From contig ML682024.1 in assembly GCA_007922195.1 (NCBI GenBank), forward strand, positions 2,900,051-2,964,050: DNA of 64,000 nt, given 5' to 3'. This document shows, piece by piece, positions 22,382 to 32,310 of the stretch. Made by a program: the position numbers and the translations under genes. Origin of the DNA: Podocnemis expansa. Lineage: Eukaryota > Chordata > Testudines > Podocnemididae. The stretch's first letter is position 1. Each line of letters starts with the position of its first letter. The notes under the pieces were generated by a model. That model searched no databases, was not told the DNA's origin, and saw only the letters and a list, made by a program, of their open reading frames with translations.

Positions 22382-22463
22382 AAGTACAGACATTGTTCCA
22401 CCTGGAGAGAACAGAGGTGACAATGGCCGACACAGAACATTAAGTACATTAAAGACCACATAA
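22382..22463 (-). CDS. Candidate small coding exon, minus strand
   Basis: The minus strand shows a long pyrimidine tract ending in TTGTAG (just above 22463), then 82 nt that are open in one frame (YVVFNVLNVLCRPLSPL, then FSPGGTMSVL), then GTAAGT (22381-22376). A second acceptor-like TTCTCTCCAG inside would give a 20-nt alternative exon (22401-22382). Its end phase does not join cleanly to the block at 21890 using the nearest AG there, so the two may not be spliced directly. Product unknown. Confidence 0.35.
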
Positions 22464-22683
22464 CTACAATTAGGGTGGGGAATGGGGCAGAGAGGAGAGC
22501 TCTTACTGGTAAGCAGGGTGTGTGCCAGAAAGTCTGGGGAATGTATTGTTCTCATCTAAGTCGGGGTTTCTTAATAGGCAGCTGGCCACTGCCTGGTTGA
22601 TTGTTTACTGCACCATTGTTCTGGGTGGGTCTGGTGTGAGTTTCATGCCCCAACTTGCTTGCTAGAAAGGTACCTATGATATG

Positions 22684-23931
22684 TAACCCTTCTGCCAGGG
22701 TGAGCTGGCAGAACAAGGGCCGGGTTCTATAGCTAGGGGTGTCCAAATAATGTTACAGCACCAACCGGCTTGAGACCCCACCCAGTCTTCTGGGAAATCA
22801 TGAAGTATTCCCTGGGCACCCCAAAGGGGTAATGCTTCCCTGCTTGCAAGCATGAGACTGAGTGTAGTATACAGACCTTTTAATAGTAATAAAAACAGAA
22901 TGTAAAAAGCTCAATAACAAAAATTGGCACTGATCTGGAGAATCAGTGCAAAACAGGTTCCCAACATGATCCCACACAGCATAACAGCACATGTGAACTC
23001 AATAGCAAAACCAGCACTGATCTGGAGAATCAGTGCAAAACAGATTTCCAACATGAGCCCATGGTACATAGAGAGTGTCTTTCACGCCAGCTGTCCACTG
23101 GCATGAACCAGTGGTCACTCACTCATCCACTAGTGCCATCCCTTGGCTCTGCCCACTGTCCACCGGCTCCGCCTGCAGGTTGCTCATGCTCCTCTCACCA
23201 GCCGCTGGCTCTGCCCACTGTGTGCTGGCTCTGCCTGCTGGTCACTTACGATGTCCAGCCCACCACTGGCCGCTCTCACCATCCACTGGCGCTGCCCACT
23301 GGTCACTTCTGCTCTGCTCTGCTCTCACCAGCAGCTGGCTCTGCCTGCTGTCTGCCAGCTCATCACTCACCCTGTCCAGCCCACCACTGGCCACTCTCAC
23401 CATCTGCCATCTGCCAGCTCCACACGCTCGTCACTCTCTCCATTTGCTGCTCCTCTTCAGTGATTCAGCTCAGAGAGAGGATTTTCCTTTCAGTGATTTC
23501 AACTCTTAAACCTCAAGTTGCTGCAAACAGCTTCTTCCATTAAAATAACAAAGAAAGGCCTCAGAAGCCTAGCCAGTTCTACCATTTGACAGTGGGACCA
23601 GGGGGTGAGGCAAATGCCTCAAGCATAGCTCCAGATTGAGCTATGCAACCCCCACTTCTCTCTTAACTTTTTTCAGGCTGAAATAGGTAGTTGTCTCTCT
23701 TACAAGTTTCTGTTTTGCTAAGGGTAGCTTTTACCCTTTATACAACCTAATCAGAGTTTGATCAAGCACGAGAGTAGCATATTACAAAAGACAGTATCTC
23801 ATGTTTCTCTTCAGTAGAATTACAGATATTGGCAGATTTGTGATCAGATCAACCCAAATACCATTTCCCATATTGCCCTGCACCCATAGTGTGGCTATGT
23901 TTTTTGTGCTCATGCAAATACAAAACCCATG
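22684..23931. repeat. Interspersed repeat family A, copy 2, first part
   Basis: Starts CTTCTGCCAGGGTGAGCTGG and shares its whole length with copy 1 (2683 onward) and, reversed, with copy 3 (26872-25690). 23090-23450 is a degenerate tandem region of CTGGCTCTGCCCACTG-like units that gives several false open frames of 60-160 codons. At 23932 it is interrupted by a foldback element and resumes at 24363. Confidence 0.65.
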
Positions 23932-24362
23932 GGCTATGTCCACACATACATCATTTCAAAATAACCCATTTTGAAATGAGTTATTTTGAAATAAAGTCCT
24001 TATTTCGAAATAAGTTAATTTGAATTAACAGTTTGTTAATTTGAATTAAGGGAAAGTCTGCTTTTGAAATAGCCATTGTTTCGAAATGGTTATTTCGAAA
24101 CAAGACTGTTCGGACATGTTGTTTCGAAACAATGGTGTTGTTTTGAAACAACGTGTCTGAATGCCTTTGTTTCAAAACAAGCATTTTGAAACAATGGCTA
24201 TTTTGATTAGATGCGAGGTTTAACAGTTTCGAAATAACAGCCGTTATTTTGAAACAACGGGTCCTGTTGTTTTGAAATAAAGGTGCGTTGTGTGGACATG
24301 CCGCTTCTTATTTCAAAACAACCTCTGTTGTTTCAAAATAAAAAGCCTGTGTGGACATAGCC
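23932..24362. mobile_element. Palindromic foldback element, TTTCGAAA type
   Basis: 431 bp from GGCTATGTCCACACATACAT to GCCTGTGTGGACATAGCC, with ATG on both sides. The interior is a dense array of inverted TTATTTCGAAATAA and GTTTCGAAACAA modules. The inverted family A copy shows the unoccupied site at 25747-25762 (reverse complement of ACCCATGCAGATTAG), which supports a 3-bp ATG target duplication. The outer end is shared with elements at 13686 and 47851, while the module alphabet is shared with 56293-57179. Confidence 0.8.
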
Positions 24363-24428
24363 ATGCAAATTAGTTGCCGCCCACATCCTCAAAGCTGTTA
24401 GGCACAGCTTCGAAGCTTGCCTTACAGG
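24363..24428. repeat. Interspersed repeat family A, copy 2, end
   Basis: ATGCAAATTAGTTGCC, then GTTAGGCACAGCTTCGAAGC, continues family A after the foldback insertion and matches the reverse strand of 25690-25755. Confidence 0.55.
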
Positions 24429-24829
24429 TATAACAGAAGAGACCTGACAGCAAGAAATATCTAAAAAGACATAAAAATGTTAGAATCTAATGCCAAGTTT
24501 GGGTGACACCTACACAAAGACATAGATCCATTCCTCTCGAGACCAGGGAGGTAGGTGACCCACCTAGCCTTGACAGGATTGCAGAAGGAGATGAAGACAG
24601 ACATAATGAAGGAGCTATAAGGACACTATAACCAAGTCCTTTTCAAAGAGTAATGGACCAAATAGCCACAGAGATAAGGGAATTTGAAAGCAAAAAGAAA
24701 TTATATGAAGGCTAAGATGCTATATAACTATGGAACCTAATAAAATAGTCCTCCAGGAGCCAAGGAACTGCCATGCACGAGCTTCGCACAAAGTTAGGTT
24801 AGTGGAAAACTGAGAAGCCAGAATACTCT
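24429..24829. other. No gene or repeat recognised
   Basis: Purine-rich sequence lying between two inverted family A copies. One 62-codon minus frame starts here without support. Confidence 0.35.
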
Positions 24830-25595
24830 CTGTCATGGGGTGCACCTCTTTGCACCTTGGGTTGTGATCTATATGATTCTTCTGTTCACTTGTACATTGT
24901 GATTTCATGATTAATAATTACTATGATGATATGTTTCCTGCAGCATCATGCATGTGCATGGACATGTAACATGCTTAGCATGGCTCAGGGTGCTGGGAGA
25001 CAGCCAGAACAGCAGCAAGCAAGCACCTGGAGGAGACAGAAGATATGCTAATTAAGTTCACTGGCTTAGAAGAGACAAAGGGGTCACCTCGGCCTGGAAG
25101 GGCAGAGGTGAGAGGAATGGGAAACGAAGAAACACTTGGAAGATTTGGGAGGCTTTTAATTGGGACTCTCCATTTTAAAACAACTCAAAGCAAGATCTGG
25201 GCCCTACCTGATCACAGGCAAGACTGGCTATACAAACATCTGACAGTCAAACACTTGAACTATGAGGTCAGTTTAAGTAGAAATATTAGGGTAGTGTGCA
25301 CATTTTACCTTTCATTTTCTTGTGGTCTCTCCTGACTCATTTATATTGTGATTCTGCCCTGATTGGCCATATTCTCACTTAGAATTATAATCTGATCAAT
25401 AAACTTGTAGTTGTTTTATCTAAAGCTGTGTGGTCTTTAGAGAGTGTGAGTGAAGAGGGCTGGGCACAATCCATTTCTTTATTAAATAGACTGACTTGAG
25501 CGTATGGTGGTTGGGAGTGGGTCCCAGTCTCTATAGACAGTGGCTCCTGATGTGGTAACTGGGGCTAGGGGTGCTTGCCAGGGGTGTTAATAATG
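24830..25595 (+). repeat. LTR-like family B, complete copy
   Basis: Its reverse complement aligns with the two pieces at 49034-49684 and 55412-55762: GGAGCCACTGTCTA, ACAACTACAAGTTTATTGATC, GAAACATATCATCATAG, GTACAAGTGAACAG. It contains AATAAACTTGTAGTTG near 25400, a plausible polyadenylation signal for an LTR read on the plus strand. No coding sequence. It shows what the 49.0-55.8 kb copy looked like before DIRS insertion. Confidence 0.6.
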
Positions 25596-25689
25596 AAATT
25601 GAAAAATTGCAGGCACAGCTACAAGTATGTCAACTCAGCACTGAAAGCAGAAAAATGGATAAAGAAAAGAAACTGGAAACACATGTAAA

Positions 25690-26872
25690 GCAGGCTTAGA
25701 AGCTGTGCATAACAGCTTCTGAAGGGGGGCAGCTAATCTGCATGGGTCCTGTATTAGCATGAACACAAAGAGCAGCGTGTGGGAGGTCAGACTAGATAAT
25801 CATATTGGTCCCTTCTGACCTTAGTGTCTATGAGTATAATTAGGTATTAGCATACAGGGTGTAGGGCATAGTGGGTAATGGTATTTGAGGTTAATCTGAT
25901 CACAACTCTTTCAATATCTGTAATTCTACTGAAGGGAAATATAAAATACTGTCTTTTTGAGAATTGCTACTCTGTTTCAAAACTGTTGGGGTTAGTTAAA
26001 GGGTAAAAACTACCCTTAATTAAGAAGCGGCTTGTAGGAAAGGCGACTGCATGTTTCAGCCTGAAAGAAGTAGAAAGACAGGGGTGGGGGTTTGAGGCTG
26101 TTTTGGCCTCTCTCCACCCCCCCCTTGCTTCCCTTGTCTAATGATACCTATCGCTAGGCTTCTTCTGAGGCCTTTGTCATTTAGATAGAAGTAGCTGTTT
26201 GCAGCTACTTAAGAGCTGGAATCACTAGGGAAAGAAGCAAATTCTCTGAGCTAAAAATCACTAGTGAGAAAATCATCTCTCTGAGCTGAGATCACTGAAG
26301 GGGAGGCAGCGGATGGTGAGAGTGATGAGCTGGGTGGCGTGAGTGACTGGTGGGCTGAGCCGGCAGACAGTGAGAGAGGCCAGAAGCAAGCTGGGCGGTG
26401 CTAGTGACCAGTGGGCAGAGCTGGTGGACAGCATAGTGGAGCCAGTGGACGATGAGAGTGTCAAGCTGGACAGTGTGAGTGATCAGTGGGTGGGGCCAGC
26501 GGATGGTGAGAGTGGCCAGTGGTGAGTTGGGCAGCGCGAGTGACCAGCGGGTGGAGCCGGCAGACAGCATGGCGGAGCCAGAATATGGTGAGACTGGCCA
26601 GCGGTGAGCTAGGCAGTGCAAGTGACTGCTGGGCAGAGCTGGCGGACAGTAGGTGGAGCCAAGGGATGGCTATTGAATGGAGTGAGTGACCAGTAGGTGG
26701 CGCCACCGGACAGCTGGTGTGAAAGACACTCCCTACGTACCCTGGGATTGGTTGGGAGCCTAGTTAGCACTGATTCTCCAGATCGGGGCTGATTTTGCTA
26801 GTGAGTTTACTTTGTCTGTTCTGTTATGCGGTGTGGGTTGTTGGGAATTTTGCTCTGGCACTAGACTGACAA
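25690..26872. repeat. Interspersed repeat family A, copy 3, inverted
   Basis: Reverse complement of copy 2 from AAGCAGGCTTAGAAGCTG through GTAATTCTACTGAAGGG, a degenerate GGCGGAGCTGG-type tandem region (26290-26740), and TGCTCTGGCACTAGAC. A CR1 3' scrap (about 25785-25838) is inserted between AAAGAGCA and TAATTAGG. With copy 2 it forms inverted arms 1.2 kb or more long, separated by about 1.26 kb. Confidence 0.65.
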
Positions 26873-27293
26873 ATCAGATAAAATCAAAAATGGAACAGTT
26901 CACAGAGCACATTAGAAGACAGGAGAGCTGTGACTCTATTGCAGAGGAATGGCTATAAAAAAGACTTTCAAAGTGAAAAACTAAAGATTTAACATCTAAA
27001 ATAAATGCATTAACACATGCAGTTGCCCAGAAACACTTAACTAGTGTGGATAAGGGCACTCTTGCAGCCATTTGTCATGCACACAGAAGCACTAGATGCT
27101 AGGGGAACATCATCATGTTTACAAGATCATCTAACAACTGCCACTCTCCTCTCAGAGCCAAGATAAAACACAGGGGTGCAGATTCCTGATTACTTTGGGT
27201 CACACCAACTCCTCAGTCGGAGCTCAAACCTTCTTTCTTAAATATTTTTACATACCAGTCAAGTTTAGTACAGAAACCACTGTTTTGAAAAAG

Positions 27294-27512
27294 TTCCAAA
27301 GGGGCAGCTGTGTTAGTCCAGTAAAGCAAAAAAAGCAAGGAGTCTTGTGGCACTTAAAGACTAACTGATTTATTTATCTCATGAGCTTTCATGGGAGAAT
27401 ATCCCACTTCGTCAGATGTCTGATGAAGTGGGATATTCTCCCATGAAAGCTCATGCGATAAATAAATGTGTTAGTCTTTAAGTGCCACAAGACTCCTTGC
27501 TTTTTTTGTTTT
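27294..27512. repeat. Head-to-head PLE tails with hammerhead-like cores
   Basis: A nearly perfect inverted repeat. The left arm starts CCAAAGGGGCAGCTGTGTTA and the arms meet at CAGATGT|CTGATGA near 27419. The plus arm has CTGATGA (27420-27426), a GTGGGA/TCCCAT stem, GAAA (27445-27448) and GCTCATGC. The minus arm has CTGACGA and the same stem and GAAA. These are the invariant boxes of the hammerhead ribozyme, with a minimal AGCT stem III. The two arms agree at almost every position, so the pair is young or was formed by duplication. Confidence 0.75.
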
Positions 27513-28290
27513 GGAAAAGATGAAGCACCTCATATCAGAACACAGACAAAGAAAAACCAGGTAAAAAATAAAAGTAAGGTTTTTTTTAACGCTTCAGGAG
27601 TATAACAGCTGGAGGTATGCCATCTATCTTGAAGATAGGATTGCAAAGCCAAAGAAGTACAAAATGTGTGGAATCCTAGCCACCAATTGGCACCATTTGT
27701 TCATAACAGTAAATTTGTCCTGTGTCTTGCCTTGTGCTTTATGTTGTGTGTCTCACATGACTATAAAATTGACTTTTGTTGCAAAAAGAAAAAAAGTACT
27801 TTTTTACTCTAAGTGGTATCACACTATTCTAATATTAAAATTGGTTGTAACCTTCTTAATACCAAATTTACTATTGCAAACTTCAAAAAGGCCTTATTGA
27901 TAAATACATGTACATATGTAGTTTTGTCTCAATAAATAATGCAACTGCACTTTTTTAATTAATCACTTCCTCCTCCCCCCCCCCCCCCAAAGAACAAGAA
28001 TAAGGGAAAACAGTAATGTTCAGGTAATAACAAGCATCAGTTTCAGGTTTGAGTACTTATACACATATCTACACCCCTGTGAAATAAGGAAATATCATTA
28101 TAAGAATTCTGTTGTGAAATATATAATGATATATACTAGGTTTGGTAAAAATGCTAAAGCTAACCAAACAATTTCAACAGGTTTAGCTTGTTATGGAAGA
28201 CCTTATTCTGATTGCACTGCAAACAAGCAGTCATTGAAAACAAAAGAAATGTAAAACATTTAAAAGTGTAATTATGTTGAGCTGTTTAAG
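27513..28290. other. No gene or repeat recognised
   Basis: AT-rich sequence including a C run (27977-27988). A 78-codon plus frame at 27664 is hydrophobic but has no splice or family support. Confidence 0.4.
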
Positions 28291-28298
28291 GTTGCACC

Positions 28299-28429
28299 TA
28301 GAGCCCTGCACGGATACAAATAAGTGTATCCATATCCGACCTACATCTGCAAGAAATGGTCCGCGGATATCCGTGTTGTATCCACGAATGCGGATATAAA
28401 GCATATATCTGTGGATTTGCAGGGCTCTA
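28299..28429. mobile_element. hAT-type MITE, TAGAGCCCTGCACGGATAC family
   Basis: 131 bp with inverted ends TAGAGCCCTGCA and TGCAGGGCTCTA and the exact 8-bp duplication GTTGCACC at 28291-28298 and 28430-28437. The interior repeats GGATATCCG and ATCCGTG motifs. Non-coding. Confidence 0.85.
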
Positions 28430-28726
28430 GTTGCACCCAACAAACCAAAGACACCAGAAAACATCACACCCTAAAAAGGCACTAGAAGTTATCAATACAC
28501 AGGGAAGAAACCATACGTATCAAGAAAAGGAAAATTAAGTACTTTAAAAATAATAAACTGGTCTGGTATACATCTCAGTAGATCACATGTGGACAATTAA
28601 GTTGGCAATTACCTAGACCTGGACCAAGTTGAGCTGTCATTTGAGTTACATTTGGCTGCTGTAAAAGTAATTGCGTTCTTACGGTATTATTGTGCTGCAT
28701 TGGTGTATTATTCCTGTGCTGTCATC

Positions 28727-28906
28727 CAGAGCTTTAACACCGGTTTTTGCCACCCAGGGCACATTCTGATTGGAATGCTCCCCTTGCTATTAGTGGCGCT
28801 TGGAATCAGAGCTGTGAAAGCAGCCCCTTAATAGAGTGGCTCTACTGAGCTACTCCACACCATCTGGGGCTTTGCCCAGTTGGCCCTGCCGTAGTTACGG
28901 TTCTAG
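28727..28906. mobile_element. hAT-type MITE, CAGAGCCATAAC family
   Basis: Diverged relative of 3718-3895, sharing TTTGCCACCC, GGGCACATTC, CCCCTTAATAGAG and GCCCTGCCGTAGTTAC. The terminal bases and target duplication have decayed. Confidence 0.65.
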
Positions 28907-29329
28907 TGCCGTCTATCTTTTAGAAGCTGCACAGCTGTGCTAAATTGTTTCACCAACACAGATAAAAATTTACAAATCAATGGCAACAAATAATATAAAA
29001 GCAAGTAAAACAGCAAAGTGATTAATGAATGAACAAATGGACAAAGGAACAAAGTTACAAACACCTTGGTAACAAACACCTATTAGTCCTAGTCAATTTG
29101 GAGTTAATGCATCTTAAGGCATAGGTAATTCAGAACAATCTTGCTCTGTGTCTAAGTACCAACATTAAGTTCTTACACAGCAATTTAATAAATTGGTTAT
29201 TCATCCAATCATAAAATTACTTTCCCTAATCAAAATCACAGACCTGAAGTCAACAATCAGAACACCTCTCTTCCATGTACATAACACATGCCACTTGGCA
29301 CACCACACCTTCCATCAACTGTCTTTGTG

Positions 29330-29505
29330 TTAGGCTGACCAAACCAAGCTCTTTGTGTCTGCTCTCATAAGACAGTTTTTTCCATACCTCACATCATAGT
29401 AGCCCTTCTCTATACCTGTTTCAGTCTGAATTCATCTTTCTTAAAAATGGAAGATAGGAATTGCACAGAGCACTCTAGACAAGGTCTCACCAGTGACTTT
29501 CATAA
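29330..29505 (-). repeat. CR1 LINE fragment, antisense
   Basis: CCCTTCTCTATACCTGTTTC, then GTCTGAATTCATCTTTCTTA and ACAAGGTCTCACCAGTGAC, is the antisense of the CR1 ORF2 C-terminal coding region. Too short and diverged to read as protein. 28910-29329 before it shows nothing. Confidence 0.6.
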
Positions 29506-29512
29506 CATATAA

Positions 29513-29586
29513 AGCAAGGAGTCCTATGGAACTTAAAAGACTAAGGCTATGTCCACATGATGGTTTTAAAGTGAAATAACCAGTGA
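29513..29586. repeat. PLE scrap and start of a foldback-type element
   Basis: AAGCAAGGAGTCCTATGGA with AAAAGACTAA is a PLE terminal scrap. It runs straight into GGCTATGTCCACATGATGG (29545), a foldback outer terminus preceded by TAA. The foldback interior (TTCGCTTTAAA, TTTTGAAGTGATAAG, TATCTCGAAACAACG) reappears at about 31690-31890 beyond a hAT insertion. Confidence 0.45.
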
Positions 29587-31690
29587 CCAATGTTCCCTCT
29601 AAGCTGCGCTAGTGGGCAGGGGCACAGTGGCCCCCCCCTCACCAGCACAGTGAGCATGTGGGACAGCACAGGCAGCCCTGCCTTTCCCCAGCCCAGAGGA
29701 GCCCTGTGTGTCACCTGTGCTGCCTGCAGGAGCAGTGAGAGCTGACGGCCCTCCACCCTGTTGCACATAGCCAGGGAAGGAGCAGAGGGGGAGGGAAATT
29801 TAAATCTCTCCCTCTCCTCTGCACCAGGCTGCTTGTGCAGAGATGGTGGCATCTTTGGGGCCTGTGTGGGCCCCAGCAGGTAAGCAGCCTTGAGCCTGGT
29901 CAAGAGGGGGGACCCTGAGAGATGCCAGAGCTAAATCATGGGGCTCCCAGAGGCAGCCATGTAGTGGCCACAGGGACGCAGGGCTCTCTGTGGGGGCAGG
30001 GGATGGGAGCTGGGCTGCAGGCAAAGGAGCCAGGCTGGAGCTGGAGGAGGACTTGGGACTTGAAAGACCCAAGCAAAATTGTATTGAGCCATTTAGCTTC
30101 TCTAGCAAGGGTGAATGCTTTGCTTTTCACTTGCTAAAAGGCTCCTGAAAGAAAAGCGATCCTTTAAAATAAGCAAAAACAAGTGGGGTTAATTTCAGGT
30201 TTATTTTCTTTTCTGTGAGAGATTCTAATGCAATCAGTTTGTCAAGGTGGGGCTTTACAATGTAACTTTGTATAGACTCCTGTGATGGAAGGAAACAAAT
30301 CCTAATGATTAGGAAAATGAAATGAAAAACTGAAAGGATAAAAAGTCATTTAAGGCAGAAGGAAAAAATATTGCCAGTGGTGCAATAATTTTTAAAAAAG
30401 AGACTTTGTATTTCTATTTCCCCAAAAATGTGTTAGAAAAATAATCATTTTTTTTCACAAATCCATTTATGCTCTTGCTTCTTGCAGCTTTGATAAGGTT
30501 TGCTTTAACTGTCAAAAATTAAAAGTTATTAAACAACCTTTATTATATTCCACTACCAGACACACAAATCTCAGTTGTACCTCATTTTGCTTATTTTAGT
30601 TCTGAGAGTATTTACACTCCAGGCATACTAATTATAGCCTCCCTTTTATTGCTGAAAATTATTTGGATTAAAAAAAACCCCATAAACTCCAAAACTGAGA
30701 TGTTAGAGACACTTTATATTAAAGGAAGATACAGTGTTTAAAGTTTCCTGTATGCCTAATCAATTTTTTGCCATTCACTTAGGGGATTGTTGTCCCATAT
30801 TTAGCTTTTGAGAGGTATGATTGGGCATGATAATGTAACAGACTCTAACCTAGCTCTATTTGATGCAAATTCTTTAGGCACAGAAGATGGCCCTGGTTAC
30901 AGAGATGTGATGCTATGAGAAACTGTCTTGAAACGGTTTCTGCCCTTGCCACCTTTAAAAGTTTTGAATTTCTCAGATAACTTTACTTAAGGTGTTGCCC
31001 CGAGGGAATCTGGGAAGCGGTTGCTACCTTGTGATTGTGATTTGCAATGTATGGTAATTTAATATGTTTACTGAGGGCAGAATAGGTGTATTTTCAAGGT
31101 TGATAGCTAGATATTAAATACAATCCCCATAACATGTCAGTCTCATGATCAAATCTGAAGCTACCTACTTAATTTCAATCTACGTTTTGGACATTTAGGG
31201 CCTGATCCACTTTGAATCCCTTTTACCCCAGCTGGGCAGCATAACAGGGACTTAAATTCCAAAGGGGCAGCCGTGTTAGTCTAGTAAAACAAAAAAAGCA
31301 GGGAGTCTTGCGGCACTTAAAGACTAAGATTTATTTTTTGCATGAGCTTTTGTGGGAGAAAATCCCACTTTGTCTATATATGTATTCTGGAAATCTGATA
31401 AAGACAGGCAACAAAAACTGAGCAGTGTAGATGATGGTAGAGGCTAGACAGGCAGCAAGTTTCATTGTCTCACATTTGTTTAGTAAATTAATAAAACTAC
31501 AGTACATCAATTTAACCTTTTTATTGAAGTTTGAATGAAAAGACATCTATGAATTACTTTTGAAGTAAGATACTTAGGCATGCTGATACTTTGAGCACCA
31601 AAAAACTGTTGCCCAGGCCTCATAAATGGTTGCTCAGTAAATACCACAACTTGCTCAGCGGCATCATCAGCTTAGAGGGAACATTGAACC
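29587..31690 (+). mobile_element. hAT deletion derivative, CAATGTTCCCTCTAAGCTG family
   Basis: Left end CAATGTTCCCTCTAAGCTGC, right end CATCAGCTTAGAGGGAACATTG. The segment 31377-31560 aligns with the hAT transposase tail at 61735-61890 (ATTCTGGAA, AAAGACAGGC, TAATAAAACTAC, AAAAGACATCT), so this is a shortened copy of a coding element. A PLE tail (31258-31376) is inserted at that point. The unusual G-rich left third (29600-30060) yields false open frames. Target duplication is poor (ACCAGTGA against ACCACCAT). Confidence 0.55.
31258..31376 (-). repeat. PLE tail fragment
   Basis: TTCCAAAGGGGCAGCCGTGT, GCGGCACTTAAAGACTAA, TTGCATGAGCTTTTGTGGGAG, ending CCCACTTTGTC. Read on the minus strand it has the stem and ATGC parts, but the GAAA box is CAAA, and the CTGA box is lost at the junction with hAT sequence. 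Confidence 0.6.
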
Positions 31691-32310
31691 ACCATTGTTT
31701 CGCTTTAAAAAAAAGTTATGTCCAAACGACATTTCCTTGTTTTGAAGTGATAAGCTCCGCCATATTGAAACAAGGAACTTTAAATTGAAACACTAAAACC
31801 TCCTAGGAAAACAAAATAACCCTTGATTCAGAAGGGTTGTTTTGAAATAATGCCATTTGGTCATGTTATCTCGAAACAACGCTGTTTCAGATCAAAGGTT
31901 TGACCCATGCACCCTGCAAGGAAGGCTTCCCCCACCCTGCACCGTCCCATCAGCAACCTGGCCAGGAGAGGGGTGGTGCAGGGGGGATTGCAGGGTGGTG
32001 GGGCTGAGCTCTCAGGGCACCCCAGTACCCTTGCCACTGGCTGAGCAGCAGGGGCAGAGCTCGCAGGGTGCCCCGCAGCTGGCTAGGAGGCGGGGACAGA
32101 GCTCTGGGAACTCCCCACTACCCCTGCCACTAGCTGGGAGACAGGGGCAGAGCTTGCGGGGTGCGCTGGTGCCCCTGCTTCTGGCCAAGAAGTGGGGGCT
32201 GAGCTCTCGGGATGCTCTGAAGCTGTGGAGCTCACAGGGTGTCCCAAAGCCCCCACCCCTACCCACGTGGGGGGGCTGAGATCCCAGTGCACCCTGTCCA
32301 CCATTAAATT
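31691..32310. repeat. Foldback remnant and GC-rich degenerate tandem repeat
   Basis: 31691-31890 has TTTCGAAA-type modules (TTTTGAAATAATG, TATCTCGAAACAACG). From 31990 to 32290 a roughly 70-bp unit containing GGCAGAGCTCGC, GGGGTGC and CACTGGCTG is repeated about four times with heavy divergence. The open frames here come from the repeat. Confidence 0.5.

Noticed and set aside
23090..23450. Possible CRISPR-like or satellite array
   Set aside because: Units are degenerate with no constant repeat/spacer pattern, and the host is clearly vertebrate.
23061..23543. Overlapping 106- to 160-codon frames rich in His, Ser and Leu
   Set aside because: They read the degenerate tandem segment of repeat family A; the inverted copy at 26292-26706 gives the same false protein.
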